Counted from the stretch's first letter, positions 18,724 to 28,088 are shown. The stretch is 64,000 bases of DNA from Croceivirga radicis (GCF_002072105.2 NZ_MTBC01000003.1:186001-250000); one strand, 5' to 3'. Numbers and translations: made by a program. Notes: generated by a model from the letters alone, not told the origin.

Positions 18724-19761
18724 GTGAGATTTTTATCTGTATTATTTAGTTCTCTATTTTTAATCATAACTAGCTGTGGCAGTACCGCTAAGCCTTCAGA
18801 TTTATTTGGAATACACCTAGAAGGCAACAAAAAAGACTTTTCTAAAGGTTCTACTGTTGGTATTGCCCTAAATAATAAAAAAGGCGTCAAGGTAAGTAAG
18901 GTCTCCTATTTTTTAGAAGACGAAGCACTACAGGTCTCTAACGGCAAGATAACCTTGAACCCAGAAAGATTGGGGTCTAAAATGCTTAAAGCCAGAATTA
19001 TTTACGATGATAAGGAAGTAGAAATAACCAAAAGCATTAAAGTTTTAGCAGAAAAACCGCCATCCATTTACACGTACGAGGTTATAAATACCTACCCGCA
19101 TGATATAAATGCATTTACCCAGGGTTTAGAATTCTACAATGGTGTGTTATATGAAAGTACTGGTATAAAAGGAGAATCATCTTTACGAAAAGTTGATTTT
19201 GAAACAGGTAAAATTTTACAGCAAATAGATTTAGACGCTACATTATTTGGAGAGGGGCTAACTGTTTTAGACAATAAAGTTTATTTGCTAACCTGGCAAA
19301 GTGGGTTGGGCTTCGTGTATAATGCGGATTCTCTAGAGAAAACAGGTTCTTTTACCTATGGCAAAAGTAAAGAAGGGTGGGGATTATGTAATAACGGAAA
19401 AGAACTTTTTAAAAGCGATGGTTCTGAGAAAATATGGTTGCTAAATCCAGAAAACCTAAGTGAAACAGGATATTTTACTACGGTAACAAACAAATCCGTG
19501 TTCAATAAAACCAATGAACTAGAATACGTTGATGGTAAAATTTATGCGAACGTTTGGCAAAAACCTAGTATGATGATTATAGATGCCAAGTCTGGTGCAA
19601 TAGAAGGGGTTATTAATTTTAGCGGACTTAAAAATCGTGTAAAACAACACAGTAAATTAGATGTTTTAAACGGTGTAGCCTACCATCCAGAAAGAGGTAC
19701 ATTTTTTGTTACCGGTAAACGCTGGAACAAACTCTTTGAAGTTAAGATTAAAAAGAAATAG
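18724..19761 (+). CDS. Glutaminyl-peptide cyclotransferase (beta-propeller type)
   Basis: Converts N-terminal Gln of peptides to pyroglutamate; this is the plant/bacterial beta-propeller type, not the zinc type. 345 residues starting at GTG 18724, because MRFLSVLFSSLFLIITSCGS is a proper lipoprotein signal. A 100-residue beta domain precedes the propeller, which begins at YPHDINAFTQGLEF (family hallmark) and runs with repeated 'LTVLDNKVYLLTW' and 'DGKIYANVW' blades to the C-terminus. The thioesterase follows after 1 nt, so the two are translationally close. A 7-nt TAATTTG, 20 nt after a TTTG, lies upstream but misses consensus. Confidence 0.9.
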   Translation: MRFLSVLFSSLFLIITSCGSTAKPSDLFGIHLEGNKKDFSKGSTVGIALNNKKGVKVSKVSYFLEDEALQVSNGKITLNPERLGSKMLKARIIYDDKEVEITKSIKVLAEKPPSIYTYEVINTYPHDINAFTQGLEFYNGVLYESTGIKGESSLRKVDFETGKILQQIDLDATLFGEGLTVLDNKVYLLTWQSGLGFVYNADSLEKTGSFTYGKSKEGWGLCNNGKELFKSDGSEKIWLLNPENLSETGYFTTVTNKSVFNKTNELEYVDGKIYANVWQKPSMMIIDAKSGAIEGVINFSGLKNRVKQHSKLDVLNGVAYHPERGTFFVTGKRWNKLFEVKIKKK

Positions 19762-19762
19762 C

Positions 19763-20155
19763 ATGAAAAGCTATTCCAAAAAAATTACGGTTCAAGAGTC
19801 GGATTTAGATGATTTGAACCATGTTAATAACATTAGATATATAGAATGGATTCAGGATATATCAAAAGAACATTGGCAAGCAACCGTTCCTGAACCAGAA
19901 TTAGAAAATTATATTTGGGTAGTTCGCCACCATGACATTACCTATTATGGTGCCGCACTCTTGGGCCAGAAATTAGAAATAAAGACCAATATTGAAAAGT
20001 GGCATGGTGCTTTATCGCAAAGAAAAGTTACCATTACCAATATAAAGAACAACAAAGTCTTGGTTTCTGCCGTTACAGAATGGTGCCTGCTAAACCCGGT
20101 AAATAATAGACCAACAAGGGTACCAACAGATATAGCTGCCTTATTTATTGACTAG
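19763..20155 (+). CDS. Acyl-CoA thioesterase, hotdog fold (4HBT)
   Basis: 130 residues. The pattern DLDDLNHVNNIRYIEW, with Asp and Asn at the usual active-site position, marks the 4-hydroxybenzoyl-CoA thioesterase/FatA-like family; WVVRHHDITYYGAA is the central helix-strand region. Probably hydrolyses an acyl-CoA in the cytoplasm. I start at 19763 (MKSYSKKITV), 1 nt after the cyclotransferase stop; longer in-frame starts read into that gene. The next gene follows after 2 nt. Confidence 0.88.
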   Translation: MKSYSKKITVQESDLDDLNHVNNIRYIEWIQDISKEHWQATVPEPELENYIWVVRHHDITYYGAALLGQKLEIKTNIEKWHGALSQRKVTITNIKNNKVLVSAVTEWCLLNPVNNRPTRVPTDIAALFID

Positions 20156-20157
20156 TT

Positions 20158-21678
20158 TTGAAATCTTTTAGATACGTTTACATCTTTGCATTTGTTCTGC
20201 TTCTTAGCTGGAGCTGTAGAGAAGATTTTGAATATACCCCAAAATCTGGAACTCTTAGTTTTTCAAGGGATACGGTTTTTCTAGATACTATTTTTACCAA
20301 TCTTGGGAGTGCAACCTTTGGTCTAAAAGTTTACAATACTAGTACAGAAGATATTTTAATCCCCAATATTAGCCTTGAGAATGGTGAAAGCAGTAATTAT
20401 AGATTAAATGTAGATGGGCAAGATGGAAAATCGTTTACAGACGTACCCTTAAGAGGTAAAGACAGTCTATTTGTCTACATAGAAACCACGGTTGCTAATT
20501 TAGAACCAAGCCAAAAACAGCTTTTGTACACAGACGAAATAATGTTTGGCTCAAATGGCAACTTTCAAAAGGTAGCCTTAGTAACACTAATTAAAAATGC
20601 TATTTTTCTGTATCCGCCAAGTGACAATCCAACGCAAGAAATAAGTATTTCCACAATAACAGGAACAGTTACACTCCCTGGATTTTATTTAAACGACGAG
20701 GAATTAAACTTTACCAATAACCTACCTTACGTTATTTACGGATATGCGGCTGTGCCCGCTAACAAAACACTTACCATAAACGCCGGTGCAAGAGTTTTTT
20801 TTCATGAAAATTCCGGAATTATCTTAGATGATGGCGCCAGCCTAATAATCAACGGTGAATTAAGTGAAGATTCAACTGCCTTGGAAAAGGAGATAATCTT
20901 TCAGGGCGATAAATTAGGAGAATCCAATGAAGCTATACCTGGGCAATGGGATGCACTTTGGATACCAGAAAATGCTGGGTCCGTAACCATTAACTATTTA
21001 ACACTTAAGAATGCTACAACGGGCATACGGATAGAAGGCAGGGGCAATAACAATACCTCAAAAGCTATTTTAAATAATAGCCAAATAGTGAATAGTGCCA
21101 ACACCAATCTTTTGGCCATTGACACCGGTATTACTTGTACAAACACCATTTTTGGGGCTGCTGGCAATAACAGCATTGGTATTTACGGAGGAAATTACTT
21201 GTTTAATCATTGTACCATTGCCAACTACTATAATGGGGGATTTAGGACCAATCCAGCTTTGTTTATAAGTAATTTTATTAAAACAGATTTGGGCGCCAAC
21301 AGACTTTACGGTCTAGATAATCTTATACTAACTAATTCAATAATAGACGGCAGCTTAGATGTAGAAATTGCCTTTGACCAGGATACTTCTGCCAATTTCA
21401 ATTATAAATTAGACCATTGTTCTTTAAAGTACAATGAATCCATAGACAATCCGCTTTATAATGTTAACAATACGGATAGTTATGAAGCTATTACCCTTAA
21501 TCCCGCGATAGATTATCTAGATGCATTTTTGTTTAAATATTATCCTACTACTGCCTCAGAAGATTTATTAAACGTATCTACAACCAACAGTAATACTGTT
21601 CCAACAGATTTATTTGGCAAAGACAGAACAATGAATACAAATCTAGGCGCAACCCAATTTGTACCCACAACCAATTAA
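20158..21678 (+). CDS. Lipoprotein with right-handed parallel beta-helix
   Basis: 506 residues with a hydrophobic N-terminus followed by SWSCRED, an atypical but plausible lipobox. The first 150 residues look like an Ig-like domain common in Bacteroidota surface proteins (FLDTIFTNLGSATF, then LKVYNTS). From about residue 190 there are short repeated strands with Asn and Gly turns (TITGTVTLPG, LIINGELSED, GIRIEGRGNN), typical of beta-helix repeats. Starts with TTG at 20158, 2 nt after the thioesterase stop; no ATG gives a signal peptide. Probably surface-exposed; ligand unknown. Confidence 0.8.
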   Translation: MKSFRYVYIFAFVLLLSWSCREDFEYTPKSGTLSFSRDTVFLDTIFTNLGSATFGLKVYNTSTEDILIPNISLENGESSNYRLNVDGQDGKSFTDVPLRGKDSLFVYIETTVANLEPSQKQLLYTDEIMFGSNGNFQKVALVTLIKNAIFLYPPSDNPTQEISISTITGTVTLPGFYLNDEELNFTNNLPYVIYGYAAVPANKTLTINAGARVFFHENSGIILDDGASLIINGELSEDSTALEKEIIFQGDKLGESNEAIPGQWDALWIPENAGSVTINYLTLKNATTGIRIEGRGNNNTSKAILNNSQIVNSANTNLLAIDTGITCTNTIFGAAGNNSIGIYGGNYLFNHCTIANYYNGGFRTNPALFISNFIKTDLGANRLYGLDNLILTNSIIDGSLDVEIAFDQDTSANFNYKLDHCSLKYNESIDNPLYNVNNTDSYEAITLNPAIDYLDAFLFKYYPTTASEDLLNVSTTNSNTVPTDLFGKDRTMNTNLGATQFVPTTN

Positions 21679-21750
21679 TTTGTAGGAAAAACCCACTTTT
21701 TTTAAGGTAAATCTTTAGTCTACAACAGCTTACAGCCACTATCTTGCGGT

Positions 21751-22497
21751 ATGGAATTATTAGATATGACATACCGGTATATGATTGTAGACTCTGATAG
21801 TTCTTCTGCTTATGAAGTTCAGCAAAGAATGCTTGAGTATGAAGAGTTTCAACATATAGCATCTTGTAGTGAGCAAGCAGAAAGTTTAAATACCATATTA
21901 AAAGAACAACCCACCTTGGTTATTCTAAATCTGGATAAAAATCCGGCAGCAATGTTTGGTATTTGTTTAGAAGCCCAAATTCATCTAAAAGAGATTCCAA
22001 TTTTTATTGGAATATCCTCTAAAAAAGATGCGGCATTTGATGCGATCAAAAACGGTTTTTTTGATTACTGGCTTCTACCTACTACAGAATTAGATATCAG
22101 AAAAACAATTTTAAAACTAAGGCTTAAACTAGAAAAAGAAAAAGAAGCCCCTACCCTTTGTCTTAAATCCTACAAGGACTTTCATTACCTAAACACAGAC
22201 GACATTCTCTATCTTAAAGCAGATAATAATACAACAGACTTTTATTTAAAAGATGGCAAAAAAGTAAGTGCCTACAAAACCTTAAAATCTTTTGAACAAA
22301 GTTTACCAAAAAACTTTATTCGAATACATCAGAGCTATATTTTAAACACCAAACATGTATCTAGAATAAATTTTGGTAAAAACACCTGCGCCATTAAAAA
22401 CTCTGAAGAAAAGTTGCCTTTTTCAAAATCATACCGGGAAAAGATAGATACTTTAAAAAATATTTTGTCCAAAAATGCAATTAGGACACTTGGGTAG
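21751..22497 (+). CDS. LytTR-family regulator with degenerate receiver domain
   Basis: 248 residues. The C-terminal 100 residues are a LytTR DNA-binding domain (DDILYLKADNNTTDFYLKDG, then FIRIHQSYILNTKHV). The N-terminal 125 residues follow the receiver fold (YRYMIVDSDSS, strand VILNLDK, DYWLLPTTEL), but the phospho-acceptor Asp is replaced by Asn (LVILNLD) and the Lys of the usual LLKPF motif is missing. It probably does not take part in normal phosphotransfer. A second in-frame ATG at 21766 (MTYRYM) would also suit a receiver domain. It opens the signalling cluster. Confidence 0.85.
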   Translation: MELLDMTYRYMIVDSDSSSAYEVQQRMLEYEEFQHIASCSEQAESLNTILKEQPTLVILNLDKNPAAMFGICLEAQIHLKEIPIFIGISSKKDAAFDAIKNGFFDYWLLPTTELDIRKTILKLRLKLEKEKEAPTLCLKSYKDFHYLNTDDILYLKADNNTTDFYLKDGKKVSAYKTLKSFEQSLPKNFIRIHQSYILNTKHVSRINFGKNTCAIKNSEEKLPFSKSYREKIDTLKNILSKNAIRTLG

Positions 22498-22567
22498 CTA
22501 AATTCTCACAAAAACATAACAAACACCCCGAAAACCTAGCTGAATACTAGACTGGTGATTATTCTAA

Positions 22568-22595
22568 AAATTACAGCCTTAACAGGCTGTAATTT
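22568..22595. promoter_or_regulatory. 11-bp perfect inverted repeat upstream of the repeat lipoprotein
   Basis: AAATTACAGCC (22568-22578), loop TTAACA, GGCTGTAATTT (22585-22595). No T-run follows, so it is not a standard terminator of the LytTR gene. It lies 46 nt before the lipoprotein ATG and may be an operator or an mRNA hairpin. Confidence 0.5.
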
Positions 22596-22641
22596 AGCAG
22601 CATAGAAATAATAATCATAATCCAATCTTAAATTTTTACTC

Positions 22642-22866
22642 ATGAAAAATGTATTCAGCTTCCTTTTAATCTTAACCTTAACTTTTGGATTTATAGCTTG
22701 TGAAAATGACAGCGTTGCAAACCAAGAAGAATTATATGTAGATTCCCCTGACGGTGATGATATCCCAGATATTGAAACTGATTCTCCTGATGGTGATGAC
22801 ATTCCAGATATTGAAACTGATTCTCCAGATGGTGACGACATTCCAGATATTGAAACGCAAGGATAA
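22642..22866 (+). CDS. Small acidic lipoprotein with 13-residue tandem repeats
   Basis: 74 residues: lipoprotein signal ending FGFIACEND, so the mature chain starts at Cys near residue 20. It continues with three copies of DSPDGDDIPDIET and ends TQG. The mature part is almost wholly acidic, with no Lys or Arg. The Asp-rich repeats could bind Ca2+ or other cations, but they do not match the dockerin or RTX patterns exactly. The gene lies between the LytTR regulator and the histidine kinase and ends in its own terminator. Function unknown. Confidence 0.8.
   Translation: MKNVFSFLLILTLTFGFIACENDSVANQEELYVDSPDGDDIPDIETDSPDGDDIPDIETDSPDGDDIPDIETQG
22741..22857 (+). repeat. Three tandem 39-bp repeats within the lipoprotein gene
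   Basis: Units at 22741-22779, 22780-22818 and 22819-22857. The encoded 13 residues are identical in all three, while the DNA differs only at third codon positions. Confidence 0.95.
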
Positions 22867-22890
22867 TTGTTTTAAAATATAATTATAAAA

Positions 22891-22923
22891 CACCCTAAAT
22901 TAAATCAATTTAGGGTTTTTTTG
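22891..22923 (+). terminator. Intrinsic terminator after the repeat lipoprotein
   Basis: ACCCTAAATT (22892-22901), 5-nt loop, AATTTAGGGT (22907-22916), followed by a run of T up to 22922. Confidence 0.9.
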
Positions 22924-22945
22924 TACCTTGTATTTAGGTAAAAAA

Positions 22946-25012
22946 ATGTTTAGCCCCCTATTAAATATAAAACCGACCACCCTAACTTTGCTATCAATTA
23001 TAGTACTAGTTGTAGCTTGTAATAAGCAAAAAGCTAACAATGAACTAATACAAGAAAGTAGTAAGGATTCTCTTTACAATATAGTAATTTGGGCCAAAGA
23101 CAGTACCGCTTTACCAATTGGCGAAAGAAAGGACCTATTACATGATGCTTATACCAAACTTAAAAATGAAAAGAGTACTGTTATTAAATTAAAAAATTTG
23201 CGAGCCATCAGCGCCGCTTACAAATCTATAGACGACACCTCCAAGTTCAAAATACTTCAAAAAGAATACATAGGTCTAGCTGATCGGACAAAGGATTATT
23301 TAGGAAAGGGAGATGCCCATTTAGATTTGGGCAGATTCTATTATAAAACACAAGCAGATAGTTCTTACTATCATTTTAGAGAGGCTTACAATGCTTATCT
23401 TCAAATTGCCAGTGCCAACCAAAACACAAAGAACAAACCAGCCGTTGCCATGTATTACATGGCGGCCATTAAGCAAAACAATAAGGATTATGTTGGTGCA
23501 GAAAATGAAATAACCAAAGCCATAGCCTATGCCGAAGAAAATAAAATAAACGAATTACTATTTCCCTTTTACACCTTACTTGGGGTAATACAAAACGGAT
23601 TGTTAAATTTTGATGAAGCCATAGCCTATCACAATCAAGCCAAACAATATATAGAAGACACACCAACTACAAAACATTTAGAAAACTCGTTTATCAACCA
23701 AAATAATATTGCCAGCACTTATTTAAGGGAAGAAAATTTTGAAAAAGCCTTAGAAGCATATACGCCATTACTAAACTCAAAAGAACTAAAAAATATAAGA
23801 CCGCAACTTTATGCAAAAGTGTTAACGAGTTACAACTATTCGGCATTCAAAACAAAAAATATTACCTCATATGAAGCCTCAGATAACATATTTAATTCTA
23901 ACAGGATATTAGACAGTATAAAATATGGCTATGATTTAGCAAGAAACTATCATTTTTTGTCAGAAATAAATAAGGAAACCAGTACTCCAAAAGCAATAGA
24001 GTATGCATATCTAGCAAAGGCAAAGGCAATTGAAACGGAGAACAGGGACAGGCTTTTAAATACCTTGGAACTCTTGACCTTGGTAGATTCTAAAAATAGT
24101 AGTAAACATGCTAAAGATTATTTTGAATTAAACGAAACCCTACAACAAGAAGAACGGAACGTAATAGACAAATTTGCCCGTATACAATTAGAGACAGACC
24201 AAATAATTGATAGAAATAAAGATTTAACCGCAAAAAACGATCTGTACACCAAAATTGGAATAGGAATTGTAATTTTTGCTTTGGGTTTAACTATTATCAT
24301 TAGCCAGCGTATAAACAACCAACGACTAAGGTTTAAGCAGAAACAGCAAGAAACCAATCAAGAAATTTACAACCTAATGCTTTCCCAGCAAGGGAAGCTA
24401 GAAGAAGGCAAACGAGAAGAACAAAAAAGAGTTTCACAAGAATTACACGATGGTATTCTTGGCGAAATGCTTGGTATTAGACTGTTGTTATCTGGCCTAA
24501 ACGAAAAAACGGACGAAGCATCTATTAATCAAAGAAACCAATTGATAACCAAGCTTCAAGAATTAGAGGAGGAAATTAGAACAATAAGCCATGAATTAAA
24601 TGACGCCTCTAACAAAAAAGTGGGAAATTTTGTTTCTACCATTAGCTCTTATTTAAATCAAATGCAGCAATCCACCAATATTCCTATCTATTTTAATTAT
24701 GATATTAATTCTGATTGGGATGAATTGGATGGGGAAATTAAAATCAATAGCTATAGAATAATACAAGAATGTATCCAAAATAGTATAAAACATGCCAACT
24801 GCACCAAAATAGATTTAGATTTTTACCTGTATAAAAATAGTTTTGACTTTCATGTTAAGGACAATGGGATTGGATTTGATACCAAAAAAGAAAAGTCTGG
24901 CATAGGATTAAAAAATATAAAATCTAGAATGGAAAAATTAAACGGAACCTTTTCTATGAACAACGCTTCTCCCAATGGTACAATATTTGTTTTTAATGTG
25001 CCTTTGATTTAA
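22946..25012 (+). CDS. Membrane sensor histidine kinase (TPR, HisKA_3)
   Basis: 688 residues. N-terminal signal ends IVLVVACNK, a possible lipobox; residues 50-400 are helical TPR-like repeats, probably periplasmic; one membrane helix at about 435-455 (IGIGIVIFALGLTIII); then coiled coil, a dimerisation domain with the phospho-acceptor His in RVSQELHDGI (about residue 500), and an HATPase_c domain with DNGIGFD and SGIGLKNIKSRM. This is the NarX/DesK class, which pairs with LuxR-type regulators such as the one 64 nt downstream. Start chosen at ATG 22946, since the upstream TTG at 22928 lies in the terminator T-run. Confidence 0.93.
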   Translation: MFSPLLNIKPTTLTLLSIIVLVVACNKQKANNELIQESSKDSLYNIVIWAKDSTALPIGERKDLLHDAYTKLKNEKSTVIKLKNLRAISAAYKSIDDTSKFKILQKEYIGLADRTKDYLGKGDAHLDLGRFYYKTQADSSYYHFREAYNAYLQIASANQNTKNKPAVAMYYMAAIKQNNKDYVGAENEITKAIAYAEENKINELLFPFYTLLGVIQNGLLNFDEAIAYHNQAKQYIEDTPTTKHLENSFINQNNIASTYLREENFEKALEAYTPLLNSKELKNIRPQLYAKVLTSYNYSAFKTKNITSYEASDNIFNSNRILDSIKYGYDLARNYHFLSEINKETSTPKAIEYAYLAKAKAIETENRDRLLNTLELLTLVDSKNSSKHAKDYFELNETLQQEERNVIDKFARIQLETDQIIDRNKDLTAKNDLYTKIGIGIVIFALGLTIIISQRINNQRLRFKQKQQETNQEIYNLMLSQQGKLEEGKREEQKRVSQELHDGILGEMLGIRLLLSGLNEKTDEASINQRNQLITKLQELEEEIRTISHELNDASNKKVGNFVSTISSYLNQMQQSTNIPIYFNYDINSDWDELDGEIKINSYRIIQECIQNSIKHANCTKIDLDFYLYKNSFDFHVKDNGIGFDTKKEKSGIGLKNIKSRMEKLNGTFSMNNASPNGTIFVFNVPLI

Positions 25013-25076
25013 AAAAAAACAAGAAAAGTATTACTTTTAAGACATATTTATTTACTACCCAAAGCGCCCATAAATA

Positions 25077-25745
25077 ATGAAAACCTTAAGAATTCTTGCT
25101 ATTGATGACCATGAAATGACCATGCTTGGTTATAAGTTTATCTTAGAACGTATCGTTTTTGATGATTACAATATTTTAGTTGATACGGCCAATAGCTTTG
25201 AGCAAGGTAAAGCCAAGATTGAGGATAGCGTCAGTTCTTTTAATTATGATATTATATTTTTAGATATTCAATTATTTCCACCAAATGAGGATCAACCTCA
25301 CAATGGAGAAGATTTGGGTATTTTGGCAAGAAATCTAGTGCCTTCAAGTAAAATTGTATTCATGTCTTCCTTTAGCGATAATTACAGGATCAACAGCATT
25401 CTAAAGTCGGTAGATCCAGACGGTTATTTAGTAAAGACTGATATTGATCCAAAAACATTGGAACAAGCGGTTAGAACAGTATTAAAGGAACCTCCCTACT
25501 ATTCGCCAAAAGCATTGGGTGCCATAAGAAAAAAAATGGCAAATGATTTGAGTTTGGATGAAAACGATAAAAAAATTCTTTACCATTTATCTATAGGTAC
25601 AAAAACAAAAGATTTAGAAAATCACATTAAACTTTCTTCTTCTTCCATAGAAAACAGAAAACGACATTTAAAAACATTATTTGGCACAGAAAAAGAAAAT
25701 GACCTAGCACTTATAGTTGCTGCCAAAAATAGAGGCTTTATTTAA
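25077..25745 (+). CDS. Response regulator, NarL/FixJ type
   Basis: 222 residues. Receiver domain with the acidic pair in AIDDHEM, phospho-acceptor Asp in IIFLDIQL (about residue 62), Ser/Thr in FMSSFS and Lys in YLVKTD. C-terminal LuxR-type helix-turn-helix (about 155-215; KTKDLENHIKLSSSSIENRKRHL). Probable partner of the kinase immediately upstream. The receiver has a longer acidic loop after the Asp (PPNEDQPHNGEDLG) than most, a form I have seen in flavobacterial proteins. Confidence 0.92.
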   Translation: MKTLRILAIDDHEMTMLGYKFILERIVFDDYNILVDTANSFEQGKAKIEDSVSSFNYDIIFLDIQLFPPNEDQPHNGEDLGILARNLVPSSKIVFMSSFSDNYRINSILKSVDPDGYLVKTDIDPKTLEQAVRTVLKEPPYYSPKALGAIRKKMANDLSLDENDKKILYHLSIGTKTKDLENHIKLSSSSIENRKRHLKTLFGTEKENDLALIVAAKNRGFI

Positions 25746-25930
25746 GCAAACCGTTCATTTGTTATTTATAACCATTCAACATAGACCTGTAACAATTCGC
25801 TTAAAACAAAGTATTAACTATATTTTAACATAAAAAAAGCGAAAAACTAGCGGTTTCAATAGTGCAATTGTGTTAATATTCCTTAATTTACAATAAAAAT
25901 CAGTTTATTTAAGGGTACATTGATAGCGCT

Positions 25931-26572
25931 ATGAAAAATTTTTTCCATAAAAACCTAACGAGGCAACATCTAGATGGTCTTAAGATAAAAGGCATTCCTT
26001 CTTTAAAGAAAAGTCTAGAAAAAGAGTTTTTCGCAAATGTTGATATCAAACTTTTAAAAAGTTTTAATCACTTTAACTGTATAACCATTGCCATGGATTG
26101 CAATTTTAAATTGCACGAAGCCCTTTTCCAATTAAATAGTTTTAACTGGGGAAATTTAAATAATCACCCCTTACAAACCAGCAATTTTTTAAAAGAACAA
26201 ATTCAAACTATTTCTTTTATTAATAATTCAACCTTTCACCTAACTGAACTTGCTATTAATTTTACGGATACTACGTTAGTAATAAATAAAATTCAGGGAC
26301 TATTAATAGAAGATAATCTATCTAACATCTTAGACTCGTTAAGTCAGAACTATGTAAACCTAACCAAAGGGTTAAAGAAAATGCCTTTTGAAATGTATAC
26401 AACGGTTTTTGAGCTAGATGAATTAGCCAATAATGTCTCGCAAAACACCCCCTTTATGGATTACCTTTACGTTTGGGGCGTTTACTTTTCAGACGAAGAA
26501 GAGATGCAAATTTATGATGTGCAGAACAAAAAATTCATGCAAGATTCTGCCGTAGATATTATAGATGAATAA
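25931..26572 (+). CDS. Hypothetical protein, unrecognised
   Basis: 213 residues, no signal peptide or membrane helix. Starts KNFFHKNLTRQHLDGLKIKG; mixed alpha/beta with an acidic C-terminus (SDEEEMQIYDVQ). It contains LNHHPLQ- and FNHFN-like His/Asn-rich stretches but no catalytic motif I can name. It lies 185 nt after the response regulator; that gap shows no hairpin and no exact promoter box, so it may belong to the same transcript or have an unusual promoter. Confidence 0.65.
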   Translation: MKNFFHKNLTRQHLDGLKIKGIPSLKKSLEKEFFANVDIKLLKSFNHFNCITIAMDCNFKLHEALFQLNSFNWGNLNNHPLQTSNFLKEQIQTISFINNSTFHLTELAINFTDTTLVINKIQGLLIEDNLSNILDSLSQNYVNLTKGLKKMPFEMYTTVFELDELANNVSQNTPFMDYLYVWGVYFSDEEEMQIYDVQNKKFMQDSAVDIIDE

Positions 26573-26598
26573 TACCTACGGACCAACCTTACAATTAT

Positions 26599-27873
26599 TT
26601 ATCCCTTAAAAAGCGGACGACCGCCCATAAAGTCGTTTACTTTGGTTTTAATGGCACCAATCTTAGCTTCATCACTAGAATTGGTTATAATTTCATTAAT
26701 ATGACCTACAATAACCTCCATGTCTTTTTCTACCAAACCTCTTGTGGTAATGGCCGGTGTTCCAAAACGTATTCCTGAAGTTATAAAAGGCGACTGATCA
26801 TCAAAAGGAACCATATTCTTATTAGCGGTAATATCCGCTTTCCCAAGTACAGCCTCGGCATCTTTACCTGTAATATTCTTGTTCCTTAAGTCTATTAACA
26901 TCATATGATTATCCGTACCCCCGGAAATCACTTTATAATCCAAGTCCATGAACGCCTTTGCCATTGCAGCCGCATTTTTCTTTACTTGTATCATGTAATG
27001 TAAAAAGTCGTCCGTTAATGCTTGGCCAAATGCAATTGCCTTACCTGCAATTACATGTTCTAACGGCCCACCTTGATTACCTGGAAAAACAGCCAAATCT
27101 AGCAAACCGGACATTTTTCTTAGGTTTCCATTTTTTAATTTTATGCCGAATGGATTTTCAAAATTTTCACCCATCAATATAAGACCTCCTCTAGGCCCTC
27201 TCAAGGTTTTATGGGTAGTAGTGGTAACTATATGGCAATGCGGAATTGGATCGTTCAATATTCCTTTTGCGATTAATCCCGCAGGGTGGGAAATATCTGC
27301 CAATAATATAGCGCCTACACTATCCGCAATCTCCCTAAAGCGCTTAAAATCAATATCCCTAGAATAGGCAGAAGCACCAGCTATTATTAGTTTTGGCTTT
27401 TCTTTATCCGCAATTTCTTGAATGGCATCATAATCCAACACTCCGGTTTCTTTGTCTACGCCATAAAAAACAGGATTATACAATTTACCACTAAAATTTA
27501 CTGGTGAACCATGGGTAAGGTGCCCCCCATGAGATAAATCAAAACCTAAAATCGTATCACCAGGTTGCAAGCATGCATGGTATACAGAAGCATTGGCTTG
27601 CGATCCAGAGTGTGGTTGTACATTGGCATAAGATGCGCCAAACAATTCTTTAGCTCTGTCTATGGCCAATTGTTCTATTTGGTCTACAACTTCACAACCT
27701 CCATAATAACGTTTTCCAGGATAGCCTTCCGCGTATTTATTGGTAAGTACAGAACCTGCAGCTTCCATAACCTGCGGACTCGTAAAGTTTTCAGAGGCAA
27801 TTAGCTCTATACCCCTTAATTGTCTTTCTTTCTCTTCAGAAATTAGGTCGAAAATTGTTTCGTCTCTTTGCAT
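26599..27873 (-). CDS. glyA: Serine hydroxymethyltransferase
   Basis: PLP enzyme that interconverts serine and glycine and supplies one-carbon units to tetrahydrofolate. 424 residues, full length. Landmarks: [43 protein letters not shown], the PLP Lys in [14 protein letters not shown], and the C-terminal SGIRFGTPA. Single gene with a promoter box 23 nt upstream. Confidence 0.98.
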   Translation of the reverse strand: MQRDETIFDLISEEKERQLRGIELIASENFTSPQVMEAAGSVLTNKYAEGYPGKRYYGGCEVVDQIEQLAIDRAKELFGASYANVQPHSGSQANASVYHACLQPGDTILGFDLSHGGHLTHGSPVNFSGKLYNPVFYGVDKETGVLDYDAIQEIADKEKPKLIIAGASAYSRDIDFKRFREIADSVGAILLADISHPAGLIAKGILNDPIPHCHIVTTTTHKTLRGPRGGLILMGENFENPFGIKLKNGNLRKMSGLLDLAVFPGNQGGPLEHVIAGKAIAFGQALTDDFLHYMIQVKKNAAAMAKAFMDLDYKVISGGTDNHMMLIDLRNKNITGKDAEAVLGKADITANKNMVPFDDQSPFITSGIRFGTPAITTRGLVEKDMEVIVGHINEIITNSSDEAKIGAIKTKVNDFMGGRPLFKG

Positions 27874-27896
27874 AAAACCATAGTTGGATTAGGCTG

Positions 27897-27904
27897 CAAA
27901 AATA
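27897..27904 (-). promoter_or_regulatory. -7 promoter box of glyA
   Basis: The minus strand reads TATTTTTG, an exact TAnnTTTG match ending 23 nt before the glyA ATG. No TTTG at the expected spacing. Confidence 0.55.
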
Positions 27905-28088
27905 CGAATAGCTGACTTAAAATTAATGACTTGAATTGTTATTTTACTTCACTTTTCAACACAATCATTAACAAAATTTAAATTTTACAACCCTTGTATA
28001 TACTAGGCTCAGAGCTTGTACGTTTCTTAAAAACAACTTTTGGCATACAAATTGGAACTTGCTTATTGAAACCATAAAACCAGAACCC

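Noticed and set aside
22536-22841. Minus-strand frame across the 39-bp repeats
   Set aside because: Mirror of the plus-strand repeat; starts and ends inside it and lacks any signal.
22741-22857. CRISPR-like direct repeats
   Set aside because: Units are contiguous, without spacers, and lie in a coding frame.
27973-27986. AT palindrome AAAATTTAAATTTT
   Set aside because: Palindromes of this base composition are expected by chance in such gaps and it is not close to a start.
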